Of a stretch of DNA of 64,000 bases, positions 47,590 through 60,300 are shown one piece after another. Both the position numbers and the translations under genes were made by a program. Position 1 is the stretch's first letter. Every line of letters begins with the position of its first letter. Source of the DNA: Euglena gracilis (taxonomy: Eukaryota > Euglenida > Euglenophyceae > Euglenales); assembly GCA_039621445.1 (NCBI GenBank), contig CP154954.1:3043715-3107714 (forward strand). Direction: 5' to 3'. The notes beneath the pieces are model-generated. The model did not search any database. It was not told the DNA's origin and saw only the letters and a program-made list of their open reading frames with translations.

Positions 47590-47960
47590 AACCCTCTGCC
47601 CCCAACCCCTCCCCCTGGGTGGTTCCCACTGTACCGCTCAACGCGCTTCAAGCACCCAGGGATCACAACTCTGTGACATGCCGTTTCCCCAACTTTTCAC
47701 AACGTGTGTGTAGAGTCCACCCTCTGGACACCTCAGCAGGCAAACTTTCACAGGCAGATCACACACACCCTAAAAAAGCAACAAAAAGGACCAAAATCCA
47801 CCCAGCCTCTGCAGCACCATGTGGGGAACACAGTCAAGGCTTCAAAAACGAGGGACTCACAGCGGGGTTCTGGCCCTGTTTTGTGAAAATTCACGTGTGT
47901 CCCAGAGTTCAAAACCAGGGTTTTTGAACCTTTCTTTCAAATGGTGCACACAACCACCCC
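47590..47960 (-). mobile_element. Relic of element A left region, inverted
   Basis: The reverse complement aligns along nearly its whole length with 1640-1990 of element A: CAAGCACCC-AGGGATCACAACTCTGTGACA, ACTTTTCACAACGTGTGTGT, CTTCAAAAACGAGGGACTCA and AAATGGTGCACA. Terminal repeats were not found, and the outer part after 47960 has diverged. Confidence 0.85.
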
Positions 47961-48539
47961 CCTTTCCCAAAATCGATCGGTTCTCCGTCGAATGTGGAAA
48001 GGAACTTAGTTTGACGTTCTAAGAATTCCCACACGTGTCCCTTTTTCTGGTGTTTTTGTTCTTCGTCAAAGATTTCCCGGTATTTTCCCCGCAGAATTGC
48101 AAACCACGCCCCTCCCCCGTCTTTTGCGGGGGGTCAACCCCTCTCACCAGGCCTTCCCGCACAGCCCGCCTCCTCCAGGGGTTTTTTTTTTAGCCTTGGA
48201 CCCGGGGGGGGGGGGGGAAGGGTGGTTTGGTTTGGTTTGGTGTGGCTCTCATGCAAGGCGCAGTGCCGCGGGTCAGCGTGAGCACAGCCAAGCACCACGC
48301 CGCCCGCGGGCACACCAAGAGCCAGCGCCGCTCGTAGAACAACGACAGGGACTGAAAAAGACGAGGAGGAGGGGATGAGGGGTCGGCGTTGGACATCGTG
48401 AGGGACTGAAGGGGGGGGGGGGGCTAAGGTGGGGGTGCCCACCTCTTCCCAGAAATTTCTCACCCGGTTTGCCGTGCCTTTCGGCACGTTGCCCCCCCTC
48501 CCGCCGCGAGGAGGCTGGGCACCGCTGGGGTCTCGGTGC

Positions 48540-48720
48540 CTCCCCCCCCCTCCGTGAGTCCCCCCCAGGGGGGATATATTATACGAAAGCGCCAATTTTT
48601 TTTTGAAAGAGTTGCTATTTTTTTGGCATTTTTCGCGATTTTTAGCCATTTTTGGGGAAAGTGAGACCCTGGGATCCCCCCAGGGGGGTGGGTTTGGAGA
48701 CGCCCCCCCCCCCCAACAAA
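48540..48720. repeat. Hairpin repeat X, copy 6
   Basis: GGGGGGATATATTATACGAA, a degenerate GCGCC hairpin and TTTTTGGCATTTTTCGCGAT followed by G/C runs. Confidence 0.55.
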
Positions 48721-48904
48721 AAAACCCCTGGCCTCCTGCTTTTGGCACAAATTGCCAGTTTCCCCCCAACTCGACCTGCCTCCTGACTTCATTGATCCAA
48801 AGCGGAAGCAACGGCGCAGAATTGCCCTCAAGGAAAGTAGAAAAGTATTGCCTTGGGTCAGTGATTTGTGAAGTGTTCTTTGCTTGGCTTCAATTCAACG
48901 AGCA

Positions 48905-49090
48905 CAGGGGTCTTTGCTTTTTTGCAGTGGCTGCCTCCGTCTAAGCCAAAGCGGGTTGTCACTGTCCTCCCACAACCCCGCTTCTTATACCCAAAAAAAC
49001 CTATAACTATTCTCTCTGAGCCTGCTCTTGTCTGGCAGCGTTGGCTGTGCTGTATGTACACAGGGCAGTTCTTGGTCTCAGAAAGTTGAC
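48905..49090 (+). repeat. Dispersed repeat S, copy 2
   Basis: Collinear with 9990-10200 (GCAGTGGCTGCCTCCGTCTA, AAGCCAAAGCGGGTTGTCAC). Confidence 0.6.
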
Positions 49091-49239
49091 TAGAGACCCA
49101 CAAAGGGATGCCCCGTTTGATTGATCTTCGTTCCAACCTGCGACTTCGCACCTTGGGGGGGGGGGGCTCTTTTGGGACTGCAACCTAAAACAAACCAACG
49201 GTTGCCAGTGCAGATAGAGGGCCCTTGCTCTCCTCCTTG

Positions 49240-49400
49240 CCTCTATGAAGCAAGTTGATGTCTGTCGTGCACTCGGTGCGGTACATGACAGAACGCTGTG
49301 TGTGGGCTTGGTCGTCGCATTGTGTGCCTCGTGGGGAACCAAGCAGCTGAAGGATCCCCGGCAGGAAGAATGCCGACCGGCAACCTTATCTACTACACCA
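49240..49400 (+). repeat. Dispersed repeat T, copy 2
   Basis: GACAGAACGCTGTGTGTGGG followed by CTTGGTCGTCGCATTGTGTG matches 11573-11612. Confidence 0.6.
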
Positions 49401-49689
49401 CCAAACAGGAAGCAAAGACCCCCCCCCACAGTGCCTCTCACTCAATGGCCCGCTGCTGGTACCGTATCTTGTATGAAGACCATACAATTTTTTTGGCCAC
49501 ATTCAGGTCGTCATAAGTTCAGGTTGACCTTAAGTTAGATCGGCCTGCCTGTTGGCCTGAAGTTACCTTAACCCCCCCAAAAATTTTTTATTGATAAAGT
49601 TATTGACAGGTTGATTTATCATTATAAAACCAACCTGGCAGGCCCTTCCTCCTGGCACTGACCAAATACCTTTTTTCCCCCTCCCCCTT

Positions 49690-49885
49690 CCAAGGTGTTC
49701 GGCCACTGCCAGGAGCAAGGGCCCGCCAGGTTTATTTTATAAAAGTGGTTCCAGTAACTTGGTACCCCCCTTTGGAAGGTAAAATTCCTTTACAGCGCTG
49801 AAAAGGGCCCAAACAACCTGGCAGAGGGGCCAAAAGGTGGTTCCGATAACCTGGCACCCCACCAGGTTTTTTTGGGGGGGGGTTA
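49690..49885 (+). mobile_element. MITE-like element V, copy 3
   Basis: CACTGCCAGGAGCAAGGGCC, GGTTCCAGTAACTTGGTACC, AAGGTAAAATTCCTTTACAG and GGTTCCGATAACCTGGCACC match copies 1 and 2 in order. Confidence 0.75.
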
Positions 49886-50559
49886 TTCGGTTTTAAAAAA
49901 ACACACCAAATAAAACCCGTGATCAGGAAAAATGCGTCACGCCATTACAGATGGCTCCATTTAGGGGATTCCTGTTCAGCTCTGTGATGGCCAGGATACT
50001 ACAAAAATGTGGGCATAATGGTGTGAATAAATTATCTGAAAATACCCAGCCCGTCGGTGTGATATTCTCCTTTTTCAGAGCTGGAAATATTTGCTGACCC
50101 CTTGTCCTTGCCAACCTGGCCCGTTGCTTAACGAAATTTCGGGGGCCACAAGTGAACCCCCCAAACAGTACCCCCCCCCCGGCCTGGGACTTTGGCTGCC
50201 CAAACGTGCTGCCAAAATCTCGAAGGAATGTTTAACTTGCTGCTTGGTCTTCCCCCATATTCCAGATTTTCCAAGATTTTCCATATTTCCCCCCGTATTC
50301 CAATGTTTTGGCAGTGGTTTTTCATTTTTTGTGTCAATTTTTTTTGGGATTGTTAAAATGAATGTTTTGACAAGAGGGACCAAAATACGTTTCCAAGTGT
50401 CAACGGATGTGGTGTTGGCTGCCGAATGCACAGAGGTGTCTGCCAGAATAAAACATTAGGGTGCCTTTTGGGGAAAGGTAAGTCCATTTGATCTGCAATG
50501 GATGGGTTTGGAATCTTTCACAAATGGAACATGGTTTCCGCCTATAGACGTATGAATAC

Positions 50560-50611
50560 TTATGGACACCCACACAACACACACACACACGCACACGCGC
50601 GCGCACACACA

Positions 50612-50658
<47 letters not shown>

Positions 50659-51150
50659 ACACCCACACCCACACCCACACCCACACCCACACCCACACCC
50701 ACACCCACACCCACACCCACCCCCACACCCACACACAACACACCCACACACCCGCATACAACGCATACACCCACACCCACACAACACACACACACACACA
50801 CGACACACAACACACACCCACACCCACACACAACACACACACATGAACACACAACACATGCACCCACACCCACACCCACACAACACACACAACACACACA
50901 ACACACCCGCATACGACACATACACCCACACACCCACACACAGCACACACCCACACCCACACCCACACACAACACACACAACACACACAACACACACAAC
51001 ACACCCGCGTACAACACATACACCCACCCCCACACAACACACACACATACACACAAGAGACACAACACACCCACACACCCACACAGAACACATACACATA
51101 AACCCACAACACATGCACACACACATCCACACACAAAACACACACACACT
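50560..51150. repeat. (CA)n and CCCACA satellite-like tract
   Basis: 590 bp of ACACAC and ACACCC units with ACAACAC interruptions. The His/Thr-rich plus frame and Cys/Val-rich minus frames are artefacts. Confidence 0.97.
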
Positions 51151-51195
51151 CATAGGGACACACAGGTTAAGTTCTCGTTCTTAAACTTGTTCCAT

Positions 51196-51400
51196 TGCCA
51201 GCAGGCTTTCCGCCGCCCCACCTCACGCCGCGGCTTCTCCGCCTGCCGTCCTGCCCTCCTGCAGAGCGGCCTCCCGACCCTCCCGAACCGCTGGCAGCGG
51301 ACAGTGGGGCTGTGATGGCGGCGGAGGAGGCCCCCGAGCCCAGGGCTGCACGGGAATCCGGGAACCCTACGGGTGGTGGGGGATGGGGGGGGTCGAGCCA
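51196..51400 (+). CDS. Possible exon, unrecognised
   Basis: A TTGCCAG acceptor precedes a GC-rich stretch. The best plus frame is Pro/Ala-rich and ends AAEEAPEPRAARESGNPTGG. It may belong with the candidate at 51900, across an AT-rich tract. Function unknown. Confidence 0.3.
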
Positions 51401-51429
51401 AGTTGGAATCATGTTTTAAGACAGGAAAC

Positions 51430-51542
51430 TCAAAAAATTAATTAATTAATTATTTTATTCAAAATGAATTAATTAATTTAATTAGTTAATTCATTTAATG
51501 AAAAATAAATTATTTTATTTATTAATCTATTAATAATAATAT

Positions 51543-51594
<52 letters not shown>

Positions 51595-51790
51595 ATATAT
51601 ATATATATATATTAATATATAATAATAGTCAGTTAATTGAATTAAAAATGAATTAATTATTTTAATTAAGTAATTAATTAATTTAATTAAAAAAGAATTT
51701 ATTAATTTAATTAATAATTTAATTAATAATTTAATTAATTAAATCAATCAATCCATTAATTAATTTAATTTGGAATTAATTAATCAATTA
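51430..51790. repeat. AATT/TA-rich tract
   Basis: TTAATTAA and TATATA units, non-coding, possibly an intron. Confidence 0.95.
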
Positions 51791-51899
51791 AGTTAAAGCT
51801 TTTTACAGCGTTTTTGAACGCATTTTTTTCCAGGGGTTTTAAGATGCCTTAAAAAAGTAATGTCTGTCGCCCCCCCCCCCCAACCTGCCCCCCCCCCCT

Positions 51900-52075
51900 C
51901 CCGCTCCACCCTGCACGAACCACCCGCCAAGAAGGCCCGCCGGGAGGCCGACGGGGCTGCCGAGGCCGTGGCGGGCAAGGGCGAGGCGGCCGGGGAGCCG
52001 GCAGCCCCGGCGTTGCCGAGCCCAGCGGAGGAGGGCAGGGCCGGGCCTCGAGGCCGAGGAGCTGGAGGGGGGGGG
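51900..52075 (+). CDS. Possible exon with a basic nuclear-localisation-like motif
   Basis: The plus frame codes STLHEPPAKKARREADGAAE followed by Ala/Glu/Gly-rich sequence. PPAKKARRE resembles a monopartite nuclear localisation signal. GC content is exon-like and the upstream C/T-rich tract could serve as a polypyrimidine tract. Product unknown. Confidence 0.35.
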
Positions 52076-52984
52076 GGGTGGAGAGCGATGGGCTCGGTTT
52101 TGCGCGCGGGGGGTTGCAACCCACCCCACGCAGGCTTGGTGGAGTACTTATTATTTTTTTTGGTTCACTGGCTTCCCTTCTTTTCCAGCTGGTCCGAGAT
52201 TTGGTACACCACATTAAATGAATGAACTATTATCTCGCACGGAAGGCCTCAGAAAGTATGCAGGATACATGACAAGCATATTATTTCCACATTTTTCGCA
52301 ATGCTCGACAGAAATGAATCAACATCGCACACACAGTGCTTCATTTGTGTTTGTGATACAGTAAGTCAAGGCTGGTGGCTGACTTAGAGGGCTTTCAGTT
52401 ATGCGGCATCAGACGACCTGGAATTACGTTCCCACACGGTTATGCATCTAAAAACATCGAGTTTTGTCTCTATTGCATTGATGCACTTTTCAAAAGTCGA
52501 GCATTACGCAATTTTGCCTTTGATTGGTTTCAGAAAATTTTGAAAGAGAGAGAGAGAGAGCGGGAAAAAGAAGAGTGCAGGAAAAAAAGGTACCAAATAG
52601 AAATTTCATGAAGTAACGTTGAGGCCATCATTCATTCAACCCGTTGTGACCCCCGTGTTTCCAGCTTTGGCCCCTGGGGTGATTGGGGTGAGGTGCTCCC
52701 TTTCACAATTTTCTGCCGACTTTTTTTCCCGGCAGTTTTTGGTAGGTTGATGGGTGGACAGGTGGACCCATATGTTAGGAAGGGTGTGAGGAGGGTTTCT
52801 GGACCATTCCTTTGCTTAGAACGTGCCTAACCCACCCATATCAGGGTGACTGACTGCTTTTTGGGCTCTAAACTCCCTCCCTCCGGGGGGATTCACAGGA
52901 AACGACCGAAAGTTGTTGCCTGGTTTATTTTGAAACGACCATCGATTTTCAGCTACCTCCCCTCCTGGGCGCCTGCCCCCCCCC

Positions 52985-53160
52985 CCCCCCTGAGCGCTTG
53001 GCCCCCCTCCTCCTTACGTGCAAACTTGGCCCCCCTAAAGTTGGCCTTAGGCCTTTTGTACATGGCCGCCAAAATTCTTAACATACAAACCTGGCCCCCC
53101 TAAGGTCGGCCCCCATGGCCTTACCTTCAATCATGGCCCGGGCCAAGTACCTAGGGGGGG
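52985..53160 (+). repeat. Dispersed repeat Q, copy 2
   Basis: Collinear with 8440-8640. Confidence 0.65.
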
Positions 53161-53725
53161 GGGGAGGTATTTCTTTCTGTCCAGGATGAGACTTTTGATT
53201 ATTCACTTGTTGCCTATTGTCTCCCAGTTGGGGCGAGGGGAGGATGTACCAAAATGGCCTGTGAGTTTCCTAGTGAACCCTTTGTATGTCCCTTTGTGGG
53301 GAGGGGGATCAATTTTCAGAAAATTGCCGGATATTGGGGTAAAATTGATATCGAGATTCAAAAATTATCAGGTGAATTGACCCCAGAACTTCTTGTTGCT
53401 TTTTTCTTCGAGGCAGCTTTCTCCTTGAGTCCCAAGTCTGTTGTATTTTGAGAATCTGTTTCCAGTTTTGGGCCGAAAATTTTTGGGATCATCAAAATCC
53501 CAATCATATTCACTACGTTACGTTGCCCAATTTCCGGCCCCTTTTTCAAGGTCGATTGAGCTTTTTTTACTGTGCGGTTTTGGTCCCAGTTCATTGAATA
53601 AGCCCTGCGTTGAATACCTGTAGCCTTCTCAATTGCTCACTTTCACTGCCAGCTCAGTTGGCCATGACTCCGGGACAGCGGTGCAGCTTGCCTCCTCAAG
53701 GTTGGGTGGGTCCTGGCTGGCCCAG

Positions 53726-53856
53726 CACTGGCGGCCGACGTTCTACACCAGCCAGCGCTTCGGGAAGGTCGCGTTCTACGCCGCCCCGCACAAGCTGCTG
53801 AAGCGGACGCCGTGGACGCGGCAGCTGGAGCTTGCGAAGGGCCATCAGTTCTGGCG
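53726..53856 (+). CDS. Possible exon, unrecognised
   Basis: A GGCCCAG acceptor is followed by a GC-rich frame, HWRPTFYTSQRFGKVAFYAA then PHKLLKRTPWTRQLELAKGH. A GCG-GTACTG donor lies at 53856. The aromatic and basic composition looks like folded protein. It may be an upstream exon of the gene continuing at 55053 or of the phosphatase gene, but this is not shown. Confidence 0.4.
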
Positions 53857-55052
53857 GTACTGCGCCCCGATGGGACCCTCCGCAGCAGCATATGGGCGGG
53901 AGGGGGGCCCTCCTGTTCTGCAAGAGGGGGCACAGGTGGCGGGCCAATTGGCGGTAAGCCAATCCTGCCTCAGAAATACGCGCAGCTCCAATTCTGTTTC
54001 GCAAACACAGCGACGGGGAGGGGAATGGTGTGGTGTGGTGGGGGGGGGAAGAAAATTCCATTCAGTGAGTTCACTTCACTAGGGGAGGTTTTTTTTTCAC
54101 ACCTGTTTGATGTCCCGCTCAATTTTGAGCACGAACAGCAAACCCAAAGCAAGCCATCGATGTTGCCAAGCTTTTCTGCCCCTTTCCAGGCCATTTCTTC
54201 TCTCGTTACGCGACCAAAGGTCCACAGTGACCCCGATTGGGATGAACAGCGCCGTCTCTGGGTCCAAACCAGAAAAAAAATGTTCGAACTGCAGAGTGAA
54301 GGGAGTTGGCAAGGCCACTGTAACCCTATCAGACAAAGTGAACAGATTATCCACAGCTTCTCCCCCATATTTTGACGTTTTACACACTTCTGAAATCAGG
54401 GAATTTCTTCAGCTGAACCCACCCTACCCCCTGGGGGGGATCCCAGCCGGCTCCTTTTTCCCAGCTAGCAGCTCCCAGCTGGGCTGAGGACCCCCCCCCC
54501 CCCCCGGGGGACTGATAGGCAATTCAGTTTTTGCAGCCCAGCAAAGTCGGGCTGGACCGAAAGATCTTCGACACACAGCACGAAGGGCCAACATTTTTGG
54601 AAAACAGGGTCAAAATGGTGAAAAAAATTGTCAAAAATTGCATTTTGAGGTTTTTTTTTGGTTTCTGGTTAGTGGTTTCTGGTTAGTGACAAAAGGCTGA
54701 AAATCCCAGCTGGGTTGCAACCCAGCTGGTTTTGGGGGTTTTTTGCCTGTTTTCAGGATTCAAGGACCCCCCCCCCCCCAGACCCCCACCCCAAAGGGGG
54801 GGGGATCCAGCCAGCACCTTTTTCCAACCGACTGGCTGGACTCCAGGGTCTTTGAGGAGTTCCCTGTTCTGAATGCATGGAAATGGTTTTCAGTTAATTT
54901 GAGACTGAACCCAGGTTTATTTTTGGACCACGGGATCAAATTCAACAAGAGAGGTTTATGAGTCGGACCGACCACCAGGTTTACACCGGCTAGGTTGGCC
55001 AGGGAGTGACCCCGTTGGGCGGGGAGCAGGGCAAGGTCTGCCGGAGGCCAGA

Positions 55053-55159
55053 GGGTCCCGGCGGCAACGGTGAAGGACAACCAGCTCTTCATCCACAGCG
55101 TGCGCGGCCAGAAGCTCCCCGAGAACTTCTCCTTCGTGGAGGGCTACAGGCAGAGGGGG
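55053..55159 (+). CDS. Possible exon, unrecognised
   Basis: GC-rich frame coding VKDNQLFIHSVRGQKLPENF then SFVEGYRQRG, bordered by AG before and GGG-GTGCCG after. Flanks are AT-richer. Function not recognised. Confidence 0.4.
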
Positions 55160-56195
55160 GTGCCGATGGGACTGGGGGATGGGGGGGATCTCGTGGCATT
55201 TGGTAGTCCTGCCGCAGCTGCAATCTGGATCCATGCTGGGCTCACTTCTGGCTTCCCACACTAAAGTGGCAGTCCCAAAAAATCTGTTCTCTGCCTCTCC
55301 TGGAGCTGCAATCGCCCAAAAGTTGCCAAAGAGTTTGTTCACTCACAGAAACAGGAATTACTAGTCGAAATAACATCCCAGCAGAAATCAAAAGATTGCC
55401 AATTTTTTTTGCCCCTGATGAGAAGTCATGGGTTAATACTTGGGCAAGATCTCAGACCCTCTAGAGGGGTTGTGATTGGCAAAAAAAATATCGACCTTGT
55501 TGGACCAAAAACTCGTGTAATTGCCTCTGCAGGATTCCCCTGGGTTACCTGTAATTTTGCCAATGCATTTTGCAGAAATTTTCGTTAACAACACATTTTT
55601 GGTTATTTTTTTCATTTGATTTTCACAGACCCTTATTATTGGAACTTTTTCTAAACGTCAGCACTAGATTTATTTCGACCCGTATGGCTGGACCTATACC
55701 AGGTCAGTGATAGAAGTGTCATTTCAACACTCATTCGTCACGAACCAGTATGTTCCCAAAACAGCAAAATGAACTTTTTGATTTTCCCCATCTTTGATAA
55801 TATTTTTTTCTTTTTTGTGGATTATTTTTGTGCTGTTTTTTTTTCATTTCTCTCAGCTTTACATCTTGGAGGGTTTGTTTTTTCTTGGTGCCAGCATCTC
55901 CGCTCATTGTCTTCTGTATCATCACCATCTATGATGCTGGTGGTGGTGGCGGCGGTGATTGTCAAGGTAATTTTTTTTCCATTAAGGACCATTTTTGCCC
56001 AGGGCGGGCAAATATGATCGAATACTGAAAAGTCAAAAAAGTTTTTTTTTGTTCTTTGGGTGGATGGGTGATGGTTTGTGTCGACTAGATTATGCCAAGA
56101 TGGTGCGAAACTTTCGCCTGTTTTTCTGGTGGTTTTTTTGTTTTGGTTGTGCTGGGACAGGAGTTTTTTTTGTACCACCTTTTGACGCATAAACA

Positions 56196-56260
56196 TAAAC
56201 AGAAACATAACATAAACATAGACATAAACGAAAACATATACATAAACATCATCACGTGTT
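56196..56260. repeat. ATAAAC hexanucleotide repeat
   Basis: Imperfect CATAAA/ACATAA units, non-coding. Confidence 0.85.
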
Positions 56261-56320
56261 CGCTCCTGCACGTCAACCCACGTGCCCGCACACACGCCAG
56301 AGCCCCCCCCCCTGCCCCCG

Positions 56321-56450
56321 AGATGAAGCTGGCGGGCTGTGCAAAACCTGAGCTGGAGGAGGCAGAGGCCCTGGCCTTGCTCAACTGCCGGCTCCTCATC
56401 ACGCTGTCCGAGGAGACGCAACATCCGGCTGGGATTGCCCCACATCACCC
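56321..56450 (+). CDS. Possible exon, unrecognised
   Basis: After a C-rich tract and GAG, a frame codes MKLAGCAKPELEEAEALALL then NCRLLITLSEETQHP. It looks helical. The donor is unclear. Confidence 0.3.
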
Positions 56451-56569
56451 CCCCCCCATTTGAAAATTGTCACCTTGCCATCCCTGGGAGGTTCTGGGAC
56501 GTGGACACCTTGGCACTTAGGTGGCGGGTCTCGCACTTTTTTTGGTCTTTGTGCGCATTTGCCCTGCAG

Positions 56570-56652
56570 GTCGAAATTTTTTGACTTGGACGACGGCGTT
56601 GCTGTGACTTTGATCGAGAGGGAGCAACAGCCCTGTCACTCCTCTTACTTTG
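56570..56652 (+). CDS. Possible short exon
   Basis: A CCTGCAG acceptor and TTTG-GTAGAT donor bracket an 83-bp open stretch coding FFDLDDGVAVTLIEREQQPC then HSSYFG. It could precede the phosphatase exons at 57317. Confidence 0.4.
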
Positions 56653-57184
56653 GTAGATTTTGCTTTGCTTTTTTTTGAGTGGTCGGAGGGGCATGAAAAC
56701 CCTCAGAGTGGGCTCCACAGTGTGCCAAAAATAAACCCAGAAAAGCACCAAAACCCGGTACTCCCCCCATTTCCTGTCTGATAATTGCCAGCGCCAGGTG
56801 GTGTTCTGGAGGTAGGGTGGCAATGTACGTGTACGCTGGGTGTTATGTACCGTCTATGGTGTGGTGACCCGTGCTCCAAGGCACCCAAAACTGCCATCCC
56901 TGATTCCATGTATCCGTCCTGGGGCACCACATCACAACCTGATCACATGATTGGGTTTTTGGGAGTCAGGCATTTTCATTTTCAAAGGAAAATGGCGGTT
57001 CGGCAAATTCCCTCATCGACAAAGAAAATTTCCTTCAGTGCGATCCACCGCATAAGTGGGAGCAATACCGCCTGATTGTCACATTGGAAAGTCCACCTGC
57101 GGACTGGACTCCCTGCGAAGTTGCCTCCAAATCTGGCGGGAAAAAAATAGTAATTTAGTTACAATTTATTTTGGAACAGACCAG

Positions 57185-57300
57185 AGACCGTGCGTGTTGA
57201 GTGTGTTGAGTGTGTTTTGTGCTGTGTGCTGTGCTGTGCTGTGCTTTGTTGTGTTGTGTTTGTTCGTGTTTGTGTTTGCGTTTGCGTTGTGTTGTGTGTG
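57185..57300. repeat. TGTGCTGTG / TGTTTG repeats
   Basis: GT-rich tandem words just upstream of the first phosphatase exon. The Cys/Leu-rich frame through them is an artefact. Confidence 0.85.
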
Positions 57301-57316
57301 TGCTTGTTCATCGCGG

Positions 57317-60300
57317 CCGCCGTCATTACATCGGCAACCTGCGGTTCGCCCTGAACAAGCACCAGATCGAGCACGTGGTGGTGATGACCCCCACCCCACC
57401 ACTGTGCTCCATATGAAGGTGATCGAGGGACCCACAACCCCACAGGGAAATTGTACGGGAGGCAACACGGCGTTGATTAATCCTCTTGGAGGAGGGTTCT
57501 ATTGCAGGCTTGAAATTTGGGTCGCGTCGAACCACGCAACGGGCCGCGGGTGGTTCGACCCGGGTCCCGTCTTGGTCGTCGCTTTTGCAGGGAGGACCCT
57601 CCCCTGCCACCTGGCAACCTCCCCCCTCTGTCTCGTCCCGTCGATGAATTTTGAGCCTCGTCCAGCTGATCGAAGGGCAGGTGGACGGTCAGTGATTTTT
57701 TCCCTTCCGAGGTTTAAATAAAAACCAGGCCCAAAATGACCAAACAAAATGGGGCGAAAGCGAGCTACGCAGCTCATGTTTTTGGTCATATTTTGGCCTG
57801 TTTGCTTAAGTGGCAGTTTTTTGGGGTTTCGATTCTTTTGGCACCCGGTTCGACCCCCGGCCGGGCCCAGTTCCAGTCCGCAGGCCGGGAGGGGGGATGG
57901 AATCTCTTTTGAGCCAACCCAAACTTTCCCGTCCGAGCTGGCCCCTCCCCCGGGGGTCCCTGAGGCGGCCGCTCAGGGGCTGGTCCCGCACGGCGGTGGG
58001 CCCCAACGGCGGCGCCCCCTCCTTCGCGGACTGCGACCGCTGCGTGGCCCGCATCCACGCGTGCGTCGAGGCGGGCCACCTGGCTGGGGCGCGGCCGGCC
58101 GCTGGTGGAGCGGGGCAGGGCCTGGCTGCGGCCACGGTCGACTGGCCGTGACCGGCCCTGTATCTCTTTGGTTGGATCGTCTCCATGTATAATATATGTA
58201 CATATATATTATTTTTATGTGCATGTGTGTGTGTGTGTGTAGGTATAGGGTTAGGGTTAGGGTCGTCATACTGGCTTGACAAAGCAATCAGCCAAACCCG
58301 AAGAGCCGCTCAGATAGGGTTACAGACACGGGGGGGCGGGGGCAGCGAGCCTGCATCGTTAAAATGTGGCCACGCATAGCAATTGCAAGCCCCAGCTTGT
58401 TGGAGCTCTCTGTTTGTATCAGGGTGGTCCACACCTGAAGAGCTCAGCACCACACAAAACCCCGTTTATCAGTCAAGGGGCGGTCCTCAAGGGAAAAAAC
58501 CTTCCCATCCCTTGTGCGACGGTGCCATGCTGCTGCAGATGTTTCAGGTGTGTGGCACACGTTTGAGGCGGTCGGCAACCCGGCGGCCCGGCCCGGCCGG
58601 CGGCATTGCCCGGCCCCGCGCGGTGGCCCGGCCCGACCGGGGGCCTGGGGGCCCGGGCCAGCCAAAGTGCATGAGCCGAAAAACACTCATTTTCGGCTCA
58701 AAGACAGCTTTTACGGTCCGGGAGGCCCAAAAACATCGTTCTGAATCGAAAAACACTCAATTTCGGCTCGAAAACCGTTTTCCTGGGTGCCGGGGGCCAA
58801 AAAAAAACATCGTTTCGGGCAATTTTTTTTCGATTTGTTTCGACTTTTTTTGAACTAAAAATTGCCGAAAACGGTCATAAAAAGTCAGAACAGGCCAAAA
58901 CTGTGCAAAATGGCCAAAATTGACCGGAAAATAGCCGTAACTCGGGCTGGGCAGGGTGTTGCGGGGAAATCAAAATACCCTTAGATCGGGCATTTCAAGG
59001 GCTTCAATTTGGGCCTCCGGACATTTAGGAAAATTGATTTTTGACCCCAGAGTCGCAAGCCTGCCGCGCTGCTTTGGGCCGTAAATCGGCCATATTTCGG
59101 GCTGGGTGGGGAAATCAAAATAACGTTAGATAGGGCATTTTCAGAGTTTCAATTTAGGTCTCCGGACATTTCTTTTGCTTTTTACTTCACTTTTGAGATA
59201 TTTTTGAAAACATCGATTTTTGACCCCGAAAGCGGCCCAAAATGGCCCCAGAAATGGGCCAAAATTGGCCGAAAAATGGCCGTAACTCGGGCTACACGAA
59301 GAGTTGCGGGGAAAAGTAAACCATGCTTGGATAGGGCATTCCAAGGGCTTCATTTTTGCTCTCCAGACATTTTTTTTAAATTTTTCATCATTGTCGAGGT
59401 ATTTTGGAAAAACCGATTTTTTTGAGCAAAAAACAGCCCCCAAAACACCCTAAAATGGCCGTTTTGGTCCACAAAAGCGCGCAGGAACATGGGACAGCGT
59501 GTCGGCACCTAAAACGGCAAATGGGGGGTGATAATTGGCCTTGTGGGGAGGTAAACCCCCCAAAAAATCTCCTTTGTTGTTGTTGTTTTGATACCTTTGG
59601 AATCGTCACTGGGGTCAAGAAAGCAGAGAAATATTATTGCAAAAACCGCTGAGCTCAATTCTCGGTGGTCACCCCGGTCGCTGCCATGCACTTAAGCTTT
59701 TTTTAAGTGACGATGAGGGCATTTGCGCAAATCAACACTCTTTTTGAAAAACACAACAATTGACTCCCAAAACTCACTGAGGCGGCCTAACACACACGTA
59801 GCTTTGAAAGTGATTGTAAAATTGCGCCGATGCGCAACCTCGCAAAAAAAATTATGTTTCGAACACCGAGGCCAGGACACCCAGGGCCTGGGGACAAAAG
59901 TAACAACTTTGAACTCTGCCCCCCCCCCCCCAGTTTTTAACCCCCCGGGGTTTGTGGAATCTGGTTTGGTTTGTCAGCCGAAAAGGGGGGGTTATAAATG
60001 GGTGGGGGTTGCTGAGGTATTATCCCTTTATGAGCAAGGGCGAAGCTTACCACCGGGGAAAAGGGGGGTAGAACCCCCCCGCCCTGGGTAGACCGTGAAA
60101 ACCGTAGGTTGTCACTATGACCTCAGGTTCCCAGAATTTTTTTTTTCAGTTGCGAGCGACTGGATTTCTAGTTTCCGAATCACCTCCGTTTGACCCCCAA
60201 CTCCCCGCCAGGCCGGAGTTATTCACCTGCAAAGGGGTTCCAAACTGGGTAGGTTTGCCCCCCCCCTCTTCTGACTCTGCCATTTTGCCACGGTCCAAAA

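Noticed and set aside
50400-51184. Frames of about 230-250 codons rich in His/Thr or Cys/Val
   Set aside because: Generated by the CA/CCCACA repeat.
56516-56550. CTTAGGTGGCGGGTCTCGCA resembling the A/B terminal repeat
   Set aside because: No adjacent palindrome array, no opposite end and no duplication; it may be a tiny relic but one end alone is weak.
57836-57860. tRNA-like B box (GGTTCGACCCC)
   Set aside because: No A box or cloverleaf upstream; the flanking bases do not pair.
58244-58264. Telomere
   Set aside because: Only about three TTAGGG units, with ordinary sequence on both sides.
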